A stretch of DNA of 5,778 bases from an uncultured Holophagales bacterium (GTDB taxonomy: Bacteria > Acidobacteriota > Thermoanaerobaculia > UBA5066): contig CALMDF010000156.1 in the NCBI GenBank assembly GCA_937864895.1, positions 1 through 5,778 on the forward strand. Direction: 5' to 3'. Below the pieces are notes generated by a model that saw nothing but the letters and a program-made list of their open reading frames with translations, was not told the origin of the DNA and ran no database searches. Made by a program: the position numbers and the translations under genes. Positions 1 through 5,770 of the stretch are shown here, in pieces (positions within the stretch are counted from its first letter, which is position 1; each line of letters begins with the position of its first letter).

Positions 1-1
1 G

Positions 2-2362
2 ACGCAGGAGGGGGGCGTTCCCGAGGAGCTCCAGGAGGCGATCCGCGAGCGGCCCGGGATCCGCGCCCAGTCGCCCGTCATCGAGCAGGTCGTCGTGCCG
101 GCGCGCGGCGATCTGGGGAGCCTCCTCGTCCTCGGCGTCGACCTCCTCGGCGACCGGGAGATGCGCGACTACGGCTTCGAAGGGGAGGACGCAGACCTCG
201 ACGACCCGCTCCTCTTCCTCGCCCAGGCCGACTCCGTCGCCGTCGCGAAGGGGCTCGCCGAGCGGGCGGGGCTGAAGACCGGCAACTCCCTCGTCCTGAA
301 CCTGCCCGCCGGGCCGCGGAGCGTGACCGTCCGGGGCCTCCTCGCGCCGAAGGGCTTCGCCGAGTCGTTCGGCGGGAACCTCGTCGTCATGGACGTCTAC
401 GCCGCGCAGGAGCTGTTCGGCCGTGGCCGGCGTTTCGACCGGCTCGAGGTGCGGCTCGAGGAAGGGGTGACTCTCGAGGAGGGAGCGGCCGCGCTCCGTG
501 CCGTCGTCCCGCCGAACGTGAAGGTCGAGACGCCCGAGAGGCGGAGCGCGCAGATGGAGCGCCTCGTCGCGAACTTCGCGGCCGGGTTCGACGTGACGAG
601 CGGCTTCGCGCTCGGCATCGGGGCCTTCCTCATCTACAACGCCTTCAGCGTCGCCGTGAACCGCCGCCGCCGCGACGTCGGGACGCTCCGGGCCATCGGC
701 GCGACGCCGCGGCAGGTACAGGCGCTCTTCCTTCTCGAGGCGCTCGCCCTCGGCCTCGCCGGCTCCCTCCTCGGCGTCGCCGCCGGCGTCGGCCTGACGC
801 GCGCCGCGCTCGACGTGATGCGCCAGGGGGCCGAGCAGGTCTACGGCGTCGCGGCCGCCTCGGAGGCGCGCCTCGACCTGCCGCTCGTCCTCGAGGGGCT
901 CGCGCTCGGCCTCCTCGCCTCGCTCGCCGGGGCCTTCGCGCCGTCGCGGGCCGCGGCGGCCGTCCCGCCGACGGAGGCGTTCGCGAAGGGAGTCCACCAG
1001 GCGGGAGGCGCGTGGAGCCTTCGGCGCGTCGCGGCGGGCCTCGCCGTCCTCGGGGCGACGGTCGCCCTCGGCGTCCGCCCGCCGGTCGCCGGGATGCCGA
1101 TGATCCTCGGGATCGTCGCGCTCGGGGCGGTCTCCATCCTCTTCCTCGTCGGCCCCGTCTCCCACCGCCTCCTTGCGCTCGGGGCTCCGGCGGTCGCCCG
1201 CCTCTTCCCCGTCGCCGGGCGCCTCGCGTCGGACGCCCTCCTCTCGTCCCCCCGCCGGAGCGCCGGGACGGTCACCGCGATGACGCTCGCGCTGACGTTC
1301 GCCGTCGGGATCGGCGGCTACATCGAGGCGACGACGGCGACGCTCGTCCGATGGATGCGCGACGTCCTCACGTCCGACATCTACGTCCGCGCCTCGGCCA
1401 ACTTCGCCCGCCCCGACTACCGCTTCGCGCCGGAGGTGAAGGACGAGCTCCTCGCCGTTCCGGGCGTCCGTTCCATCGAGTCGTACCGGGCCCCGCGGCT
1501 CGAGTACCGCGGCGAGACGATCGTCCTCGCCTCCATCGAGATGGAGCCGATGCTCGACCGGACGCGGCACGACTGGGTGGCGGGAAGCGAGGAGGCCGCG
1601 CGGCGGGAGGTGGGGCGCGGCGCATCGTGCACCGTCTCCGACAACTTCGCCCGGAAGTTCGGGATGGGGGTCGGCGACGTCGTGGAGCTGCCGGGGCCCC
1701 GGGGGACGGTCCGTTTCCCGATCGCGGCCGTCGTGAAGGACTACACCTCCGACCGCGGCACCGTCTTCGTCGACAGGCGGACCTTCCTCGCCGCCTTCGA
1801 GGACGACCGCGTCGACGTCTTCGACGTGAACCTCGCCCCCGGCGCCGACGCAGGAGCCGTCCGCGACGCGATCCGCGGGAAGCTCCGGGGGCGGATGCCC
1901 GCGCTCGTCTCGACGAAGCGTGAGTTCGTCGCGGACGTGGAGAGGGCGATCGACGCCTTCTATGCCCTCATGCAGGTGACGCTCGTCCTCGCCCTCTCGG
2001 TCGGCGTCCTCGGCATCGTCACGTCGCTCCTGATCTCCGTCGTCGAGCGGACGCGCGAGCTCGGCCTCCTGAAGGCCCTCGGCGCGCTCGGCGCGCAGGT
2101 GCGCCGGAGCGTCGCCCTCGAGGCGCTCGCGCTCTCGGCCGCGGCGTTCCTCCTGTCGCTCCCGCTCGGGACGCTCCTCGCCCTCTTCGTCGAGAAGACC
2201 GTCGCCGCGGAGTTCGCCGGCTGGAGCCTCCCGCACGAGACGCCGTGGCTCCTCCTCGGCCAGCTCCTCGTCGCCCTCCCTGTCCTCTCGGCCGCCTCCG
2301 CCTGGGCTCCGGCGCGGCAGGCGGCGCGGACTCCCGTTACGGAGGCCCTCGAGTATGAATAG
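2..2362 (+). CDS. FtsX/MacB-family ABC transporter permease, 5'-truncated by the window edge
   Basis: Inner-membrane permease of the FtsX/LolCE/MacB superfamily, expected to work with a separate ATPase that is not in the window. The frame is open to the left edge. The first in-frame GTG (95) is only an internal codon, because coding sequence typical of the MacB periplasmic domain (VPEELQEAIRERPGI) precedes it. Numbering from that GTG, a periplasmic domain fills about 1-160. The first FtsX core is at about 165-290, with hydrophobic spans near 165-188, 210-235 and 264-285 and the typical RRRDVGTLRAIGATPRQV loop. Spans near 311-328 and 333-355 follow, then one at 389-412, a second periplasmic domain (about 413-620) and a second FtsX core (625-755) with ERTRELGLLKALGA and the C-terminal TPVTEALEYE. 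That gives nine visible spans and probably ten in all, the duplicated architecture. The family moves lipids, lipoproteins or peptides out of the membrane; the substrate here is unknown. The stop overlaps the next gene, which indicates an operon. Confidence 0.93.
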   Translation, partial: TQEGGVPEELQEAIRERPGIRAQSPVIEQVVVPARGDLGSLLVLGVDLLGDREMRDYGFEGEDADLDDPLLFLAQADSVAVAKGLAERAGLKTGNSLVLNLPAGPRSVTVRGLLAPKGFAESFGGNLVVMDVYAAQELFGRGRRFDRLEVRLEEGVTLEEGAAALRAVVPPNVKVETPERRSAQMERLVANFAAGFDVTSGFALGIGAFLIYNAFSVAVNRRRRDVGTLRAIGATPRQVQALFLLEALALGLAGSLLGVAAGVGLTRAALDVMRQGAEQVYGVAAASEARLDLPLVLEGLALGLLASLAGAFAPSRAAAAVPPTEAFAKGVHQAGGAWSLRRVAAGLAVLGATVALGVRPPVAGMPMILGIVALGAVSILFLVGPVSHRLLALGAPAVARLFPVAGRLASDALLSSPRRSAGTVTAMTLALTFAVGIGGYIEATTATLVRWMRDVLTSDIYVRASANFARPDYRFAPEVKDELLAVPGVRSIESYRAPRLEYRGETIVLASIEMEPMLDRTRHDWVAGSEEAARREVGRGASCTVSDNFARKFGMGVGDVVELPGPRGTVRFPIAAVVKDYTSDRGTVFVDRRTFLAAFEDDRVDVFDVNLAPGADAGAVRDAIRGKLRGRMPALVSTKREFVADVERAIDAFYALMQVTLVLALSVGVLGIVTSLLISVVERTRELGLLKALGALGAQVRRSVALEALALSAAAFLLSLPLGTLLALFVEKTVAAEFAGWSLPHETPWLLLGQLLVALPVLSAASAWAPARQAARTPVTEALEYE

Positions 2363-3152
2363 GCGTCCGCTTCCCCTCGCCGCCCTTCTTCTCGCGGCGG
2401 CCTCCGTCACCGCTCCCGCCGGACCGGCGCGGGCCGAGGACGCCCGCGCGCTCCTCTCGGAGTCGGAGGAGCGCCACCGGACGAGGAGCCAGGAATACGA
2501 GGGGGGCCTCGTCGTCACGTCGAAGGACGGCAGGGAGAGGCGGAAGAGCTGGAAAAGCTACCGTGTCGGCTACGCGGGCGACTCGAGGATGCTCATCCGC
2601 TTCACGGCCCCCCCGGAGGTGAAGGGGGTCGGGTACCTCTCCCTCCCGAGGCCCGGGAAGAACCCCGACCAGTGGCTCTATCTCCCGTCCATGAAGCGCG
2701 AGCGGCGAATCGCCGCGCAGGACCGGAGCGCCTCGTTCGTCGGCACGGACTTCAACTACGAAGACCTCGAGGAGCTCGACCACGAGAAGTACGACGTGAG
2801 GCTCCTCGACGGGGAGTCCGTCGCCGGGCAGCCCTGCCACGTCGTCGAGGCGCGCCCGCGCTCCGGCGCGGGGAAGAGCCTCTACGAGAGAAAGGTCCTC
2901 TTCCTCCGGAAGGACATCCTCTACCTCGTCCGGATGGACCTCTTCCGCGCGGGGGAGAAGGAGCCCGGGAAGCGGCTCCTCCTCGAGGAGGTCTCCCTCG
3001 TCGACGGCCGGCACGTGGCGAAGCGGATGGCGATGCAGGATCTCGCGAAGGGGTCGACGACCGTCATCCGCCTCGAGAAGCTCGCCTTCGACCGTCCCCA
3101 GCCCGAGGGGCGGCACACCCTCCAGAACCTCGTCCGGGAGGCGGGAGACTGA
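2355..3152 (+). CDS. LolA-like outer-membrane lipoprotein-sorting protein (periplasmic)
   Basis: 265-residue secreted protein of the LolA-like family often annotated 'outer membrane lipoprotein-sorting protein'. The ATG overlaps the permease stop by 8 bp and has a GGAGG at 2341-2345, nine bases upstream, so the start is well supported and translation is probably coupled. Residues 1-27 are a signal peptide: basic MNRR, a Leu/Ala core, and a likely signal-peptidase I site at ARA|ED. There is no lipobox, and the mature part has a single Cys (161). Family hallmarks are F-x-A-P-P-E-x-K-G-x-G-Y-L (about 83-95), WLYLPSMKRERRIA (107-120) and SFVGTDFNYEDLEE (127-140). Members have a LolA/LolB-like fold with a hydrophobic cavity and are thought to carry lipids or lipoproteins across the periplasm. 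Placed directly after an FtsX permease, it is inferred to receive that permease's cargo. The cargo cannot be read from sequence, and classical LolA is less likely because the motif set is that of the LolA-like branch. Confidence 0.9.
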   Translation: MNRRPLPLAALLLAAASVTAPAGPARAEDARALLSESEERHRTRSQEYEGGLVVTSKDGRERRKSWKSYRVGYAGDSRMLIRFTAPPEVKGVGYLSLPRPGKNPDQWLYLPSMKRERRIAAQDRSASFVGTDFNYEDLEELDHEKYDVRLLDGESVAGQPCHVVEARPRSGAGKSLYERKVLFLRKDILYLVRMDLFRAGEKEPGKRLLLEEVSLVDGRHVAKRMAMQDLAKGSTTVIRLEKLAFDRPQPEGRHTLQNLVREAGD

Positions 3153-3166
3153 GGACCGGCCGTCTC

Positions 3167-3196
3167 TTGATTACAGACCTCGATATGAGGTCAAAT
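3167..3196 (+). promoter_or_regulatory. Candidate promoter for the regulator/nucleotidyltransferase cassette
   Basis: TTGATT (3167-3172) and TCAAAT (3191-3196) are separated by 18 bases and match the sigma-70 consensus at 4 of 6 positions each. The stretch is distinctly AT-richer than its surroundings. It lies in the gap after the LolA-like gene, and the proposed -10 sits at the centre of the palindrome, so a bound repressor would block polymerase. If correct, transcription would begin within a few bases of the ATG at 3205, giving a nearly leaderless mRNA. This is a prediction by eye; sigma-factor preferences in this organism are unknown. Confidence 0.35.
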
Positions 3197-3206
3197 GACC
3201 TCATAT
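3176..3206. promoter_or_regulatory. Probable operator: perfect palindrome plus a third half-site
   Basis: Arms ATATGAGGTCA (3183-3193) and TGACCTCATAT (3196-3206) are exact reverse complements separated by AA. A third GACCTC lies at 3176-3181, so the core occurs three times in alternating orientation (GACCTC 3176, GAGGTC 3187, GACCTC 3197), with centres 11 and 10 bp apart, about one helical turn. The right arm contains the first two bases of the regulator's ATG. A GC-poor exact palindrome at the start of a winged-helix gene is the classic layout of an autoregulatory operator, so the 3205-3540 protein is the natural candidate to bind it. Alternatively, the RNA could form two mutually exclusive hairpins. 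There is no T-tract, so a terminator is unlikely. Confidence 0.65.
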
Positions 3207-3540
3207 GTCGGTCTCGATGTCGTCTCCCTTCGGAGGGGGAACCCGGACCCGGCTCCTCGTCGCGCTGAGGCTTCTCGAGGAGAGCTACCCGCGAGAGCTG
3301 GCGCGGCTCCTGGGTTCGTCCTTGTCCTCCGTCCAGCAGGCCGTGAAGGGGCTCGAGCGGGACGGCCTCGTCGCCGTCCGGAGCATGGGGCGGACGCGTC
3401 TCGTGAGGATCGATCCCAGGTACTTCGCGCGGCGCGAGCTCCTGCCGTACCTCCTTCGTCTCTCGGAAGCGGATCCAGGCCTCCTGGCAGCGATCGCGGC
3501 GCTGCGCCGCCGGCCGCGCAGGACCGGGAAGCCGCTTTGA
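3205..3540 (+). CDS. Small winged-helix DNA-binding regulator, probable autorepressor/antitoxin partner
   Basis: 111-residue winged helix-turn-helix protein of the ArsR/MarR-like type found next to nucleotidyltransferase genes. After a short leader, helices at about 13-27 and 29-36 (YPRELARLLG) are followed by the recognition helix at about 39-53 (SLSSVQQAVKGLERDG). A beta-wing (LVAVRSMGRTRLVRID) comes next, then PRYFARRELLPYLLRL, a conserved tail in such regulators, and a basic C-terminus. The start is constrained: an in-frame TGA at 3196-3198 leaves only ATG 3205 or ATG 3217. Shine-Dalgarno support is poor for either (GAGGT at 3187-3191 is 13 bases from 3205), which fits a leaderless or nearly leaderless message. 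The stop TGA overlaps the TTG start of the nucleotidyltransferase by four bases (TTGA), so the two are translationally coupled. It probably represses its own promoter through the adjoining palindrome. An antitoxin role is inferred from gene order only. Confidence 0.8.
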   Translation: MSVSMSSPFGGGTRTRLLVALRLLEESYPRELARLLGSSLSSVQQAVKGLERDGLVAVRSMGRTRLVRIDPRYFARRELLPYLLRLSEADPGLLAAIAALRRRPRRTGKPL

Positions 3541-4070
3541 CGCTCTCGGCCTCCTCGGGTCTCGGAGAGGTCGCCGCCGCCGTCGGGTCGGCCCTCGAGC
3601 GCCACGGGGTCGTGGCGGTTCTCACCGGCGGGGCGTGCGCGAGCCTGTGGTCGGGTGGCCGGCACCAGTCGCTGGACCTGGATTTCATCGTCACGGCGCC
3701 GGTACCCCGGAAGCGACAGGACGAAGCGATGGCTTCGCTGGGGTTCGTCCGGGCGGGGGATCGCTACGTCCACCCGCTCGTCCGCTTCTGGGTGGAGTTT
3801 CCACGGGGGCCCCTCGGAATCGGTTCGGACCTCGCCGTTCGCCCGGTGGGGATCCCGGTCGGCCGTCGACGGGTCCGGGGCCTTTCCGCCACCGACTCGT
3901 GCCGGGACAGGCTCGCTGCGTTCTACTTCTGGGCGGATCGGCAGAGCTTCGAGGTGGCGATCTGGATCGCGGTCGAAAACCGGGTCGGCCTCAAGAGGAT
4001 CCGGGAATGGAGCCGCCGGGAAGGCCACGGGGCGGGATTCGAGGAGTTCCTCTCGGCGCTGGCGCGGGCC
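3537..4070 (+). other. Nucleotidyltransferase module (AbiEii/MNT-like, toxin-type)
   Basis: Residues 1-about 178 of the joined ORF. The Pol-beta-type nucleotidyltransferase signature is visible: GG at 31-32 (AVLTGGACASLWSGG), then D-L-D-F at 47-50 after S45, giving the metal-binding Asp pair D47/D49. A plausible third carboxylate is E87 in FWVEFPRGPL. Downstream, SATDSCRDRLAAFYFWADRQ (117-136) and IREWSRREG (155-163) match a conserved tail I recall from small uncharacterised proteins of this type (usual pattern TDCVKDRLAAYYHW-x-DRQ). These enzymes transfer nucleotides to RNA or protein, and relatives act as toxins in AbiE- and MNT-type systems. The reaction here is not known. Coupling to the winged-helix gene supports a two-gene regulatory or toxin-antitoxin unit. 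Codon choice looks less strongly biased to C/G third positions (more gga, cgg, ggt, cga, gtg) than in the permease and barrel, hinting at a different origin; this is an impression, not a measurement. Confidence 0.75.
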
Positions 4071-5357
4071 AGGTCGGCACGAGCCCGCGGGAGGCCGGGA
4101 TCTCGGGCAGGGCGGGCGGCGGGAAGAGCGATCGGCGCGATCCTCTTCCTCCTCCTCGGCGCGCCGGCTCGTTCGCAGACCTTCAGCGGCTACGCCGAGG
4201 CGAAGGGATTCGGGTACACGGGCCGCCCCTCGGATCGCGCCCCCTGGGTCATCGGCTGGGGGACCCTCCTCGGGCAGTCCCAGGGAAAGCTCGCCCCTGC
4301 GCTCCGGTTCTCCGCTTCCGTTCGCGCGGAGCTAACCTCGACCGGGGACCGGAGCCTCCTCTTTGACCTCGCCGACCGCGACCTGCGCCGCGCGAGCGTC
4401 TCCCTGCGGGAGGCGTGGGTCTCCTGGAGCGTCGCCCCGACCGTCGACGTCGAGGCGGGGCGCTTCCTCCTCGGCTGGGGAAGGACCGACGGCTACTCGC
4501 CGGCTGACGCCTTCCTCCCGCGCGACCTGACCGACCCCTTCGCCGACGAGAAGCTCCCCCTCTGGGGCGTGCGCACGCGGGGGCAGAAGGGAGCGCTGCG
4601 CTTCGACGGCGTTTTCGTCCCGCTCGGGACGCCCTGGCGCGTCCCCGTCGCCTCGCCCCGTTTCGCCCCCGTCGAGGCCGCCTCTCCCGCAGGCCTCCCC
4701 GTCGTCCTCGTCGACGGCGCGAACGACCTCCCGCGCACCGGCTGGGGCGCCCTCCGCGTCCTCGGCACCCTCGGCGACTGGGACCTCGGCGCGTGGGGGC
4801 GCACGGGGATCCGCCCGGCGCCGCTCCTGACGTCGCGCCCCGACCTGGCGCTCCCCGACGGCGACGCGATCGCCGTCCCGACCGACCGCCGCTACGCCCG
4901 CGAGGACGCCTTCGGCGTCGAGCTCTCGCGCGTGACGGGGGCGTGGATCCTGCGCGCCGAGGGGGCGGCGCTCTCGTCCGCCGACCCCGGGCTCGGCGAC
5001 GCCCTCGTCTGGACCCTCGGCGCCGAGCGCGCCTTCGGCGACGGGACGCTCCTCCTCACCGTCGCCGCGAACGCCCGCGCGACCCCCGTCGACCCGATCC
5101 TCCTCTTCGACCGGTCGATCCTCCCGTCCCTCATCGCCATCTGGCAGAGAGCGGAGCGCTGGGGGAGCTGGCGCCTCGTCTGGATGCAGGGCCTGCGGCA
5201 CGGCGACGGCCTCGCGAAGGCCGAGCTCTCGTGGAACGCGACCGACGCGCTTGCCCTGGCTCTCGGGGCGGACGTTCCCTACGGCTCGAGGTCCGGCCCC
5301 TTCGGGTCGAGGCCCGACCTGAGGCGGGCGAGGGCGGGAGCGCGCTGGAGCTTCTGA
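3537..5357 (+). CDS. Continuous ORF joining an AbiEii-like nucleotidyltransferase to an outer-membrane beta-barrel
   Basis: Read literally this is one 606-residue protein. TTG 3537 is chosen because it overlaps the regulator stop (TTGA), has GGGAAG five bases upstream and lies just before the conserved nucleotidyltransferase N-terminus. Residues 1-about 178 are a nucleotidyltransferase, about 179-198 an Arg/Gly/Ala-rich linker, 199-214 a hydrophobic signal-peptide-like segment, and 215-606 an outer-membrane barrel. The two halves have incompatible destinations: a cytoplasmic enzyme and an exported barrel. Between GTG 3954 and the hydrophobic segment there is no in-frame stop and no in-frame ATG, GTG or TTG, so the barrel cannot start canonically on its own in this sequence. 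Explanations are a genuine fusion, loss of the barrel start and the nucleotidyltransferase stop (cassette insertion or mutation), a non-canonical start, or a base error. The homologous families are separate proteins as far as I know, so two genes is the more likely biology. The modules are described separately. Confidence 0.6.
   Translation: MTLSASSGLGEVAAAVGSALERHGVVAVLTGGACASLWSGGRHQSLDLDFIVTAPVPRKRQDEAMASLGFVRAGDRYVHPLVRFWVEFPRGPLGIGSDLAVRPVGIPVGRRRVRGLSATDSCRDRLAAFYFWADRQSFEVAIWIAVENRVGLKRIREWSRREGHGAGFEEFLSALARARSARARGRPGSRAGRAAGRAIGAILFLLLGAPARSQTFSGYAEAKGFGYTGRPSDRAPWVIGWGTLLGQSQGKLAPALRFSASVRAELTSTGDRSLLFDLADRDLRRASVSLREAWVSWSVAPTVDVEAGRFLLGWGRTDGYSPADAFLPRDLTDPFADEKLPLWGVRTRGQKGALRFDGVFVPLGTPWRVPVASPRFAPVEAASPAGLPVVLVDGANDLPRTGWGALRVLGTLGDWDLGAWGRTGIRPAPLLTSRPDLALPDGDAIAVPTDRRYAREDAFGVELSRVTGAWILRAEGAALSSADPGLGDALVWTLGAERAFGDGTLLLTVAANARATPVDPILLFDRSILPSLIAIWQRAERWGSWRLVWMQGLRHGDGLAKAELSWNATDALALALGADVPYGSRSGPFGSRPDLRRARAGARWSF
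4071..4130 (+). other. Linker between the two modules, probably former intergenic sequence
   Basis: Sixty bases, open in all three forward frames, that in the ORF frame encode an Arg/Gly/Ala/Ser-only stretch with otherwise rare codons (agg, gca, cga, gga, tct, aga). This composition suggests untranslated DNA read in frame by chance. It holds two purine-rich Shine-Dalgarno-like runs, GGGAGG (4089-4094) and GGGAAG (4121-4126), as expected just ahead of a start codon, but no ATG, GTG or TTG follows in the barrel frame. Confidence 0.4.
4131..5357 (+). other. Outer-membrane beta-barrel module (DUF1302/porin-like) with signal peptide
   Basis: The segment begins with a hydrophobic signal-like core (AIGAILFLLLGAPARSQ), with probable cleavage at about 4178 just before TFSGYAEAKGF. 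The mature part is about 392 residues of alternating polar/hydrophobic strands rich in Trp, Tyr and Gly, ending in RAGARWSF; a terminal Phe is the usual Bam-recognition signal of barrels. REAWVSW (4407-4427) and the block from 4458, with G-R-x-x-L-G-W-G-R-T-D-G-Y and PRDLTDPF, resemble the DUF1302/alginate-export-like barrels encoded beside LolA-like proteins and envelope transporters. It probably forms the outer-membrane end of the relay begun by the permease and LolA-like protein. The stop at 5355-5357 is 13 bp from the convergent gene. Its own start cannot be assigned: an ATC at 4131 follows GGGAAG, but ATC is a very rare initiator and would leave no basic n-region. A start some 5-8 codons earlier would make a better signal peptide, but no start codon exists there. 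Confidence 0.75.
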
Positions 5358-5370
5358 GGCGGTCCGGTCG

Positions 5371-5724
5371 TCAGGGCCCGATCTCGACGACGTCGACGAC
5401 GAAGTACTCGGTCTCGCCGAAGCAGGACGTCGGGAGACCGGTGTGCTGCTCGTAGGTCATCGACACCCGCCTGCCCATGAGCGCGTCGATCTTCGCCACG
5501 ACCGCCTCGTCGCGGACGGTGAAGTGGAAGGTCTGCTGCATCGAGCCGGGGATGTTGACCATGGCGAGCTCGCCTTCCCAGGTCTTGCAGACCCAGCCCC
5601 TCTTCGAGAACTTCTGCACGAACCCGGCGCGCGAGCCCTCGGAGTAGGACCAGTGAAGGGCGATCCACGTGTAGGCGGCGAAGAGCAGGATCGGCGCGGC
5701 GACGAGGAAAGCGCCGACCTTGAT
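5371..5724 (-). CDS. Small membrane-anchored conserved protein of unknown function, start uncertain
   Basis: About 117 residues if initiated near 5724. An N-terminal transmembrane helix (VGAFLVAAPILLFAAYTWIAL) leads into HWSYSEGSRAGFVQKFSKRG, then KTWEGELAM, FHFTVRDEAVVAKIDAL, MTYEQHTG and SCFGETEYFV. I recognise this as a widespread uncharacterised family whose members keep the helix, the YSEG-x-R-A-G block and these motifs. Some entries carry a '6-phosphogluconate dehydrogenase' label, which nothing here supports. The soluble part probably faces the periplasm. The only canonical start, GTG at 5619, would remove both the helix and the conserved YSEG block and is therefore rejected. The frame stays open up to a TAA at 5752-5754, yet contains no ATG, GTG or TTG in between. 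ATC at 5724, preceded by GCGGA, lies about where homologues begin, so it is given as a provisional end. The product is supported; the exact start is not. Confidence 0.7.
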   Translation of the reverse strand: MKVGAFLVAAPILLFAAYTWIALHWSYSEGSRAGFVQKFSKRGWVCKTWEGELAMVNIPGSMQQTFHFTVRDEAVVAKIDALMGRRVSMTYEQHTGLPTSCFGETEYFVVDVVEIGP

Positions 5725-5740
5725 CGCGGTCCGCCGGGTT

Positions 5741-5770
5741 CTCCGCCGGGATTACGGATTCCCGGCGGAG
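5741..5770. repeat. GC-rich inverted repeat (hairpin) upstream of the minus-strand gene
   Basis: CTCCGCCGGGA (5741-5751) and TCCCGGCGGAG (5760-5770) are exact reverse complements around an 8-base loop. The core CCGCCGGG also occurs directly repeated at 5731-5738. On the plus strand the stem is followed by ggcttgtt at the window edge, which could begin a T-tract of a terminator, but no plus-strand gene is visible to use it. On the minus strand no T-run follows, and the hairpin would lie just ahead of the proposed start of the small membrane protein. It could be a terminator, a leader structure or a dispersed repeat. Confidence 0.5.

Noticed and set aside
1012..1923. Long plus-strand open frame inside the permease
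   Set aside because: Arg/Pro-rich low-complexity translation in an alternative frame of well-recognised permease coding sequence; typical of very GC-rich DNA.
2337..3116. 259-residue minus-strand open frame opposite the LolA-like gene
   Set aside because: Antisense shadow with Glu/Leu/Arg/Pro-biased composition and no recognisable motif, while the plus-strand gene has a signal peptide and family motifs.
3195..3536. In-frame upstream extension of the nucleotidyltransferase frame from ATG 3195
   Set aside because: It lies over the winged-helix gene in another frame, its residues are Arg/Pro/Gly/Ala-rich without family motifs, and the conserved nucleotidyltransferase sequence begins after TTG 3537.
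3285..4028. 247-residue minus-strand open frame opposite the regulator and nucleotidyltransferase
   Set aside because: Arg/Pro-rich antisense shadow; the plus strand carries two recognisable coupled genes.
3136..4103. Similar sequences at the cassette edges (3136-3150 and 4089-4103) as possible insertion-site direct repeats
   Set aside because: The match is imperfect, needs a gap, and consists of G-rich sequence common throughout the window; it is not convincing as a target-site duplication.
4332..5201. 289-residue minus-strand open frame opposite the barrel
   Set aside because: Composition is Glu/Gly/Ala/Arg-biased with no domain; it mirrors barrel coding sequence with codon-position bias.
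5355..5373. Shared terminator between the convergent barrel and minus-strand genes
   Set aside because: Only 13 bp separate the stops, and no stem with a T-tract is visible there on either strand.
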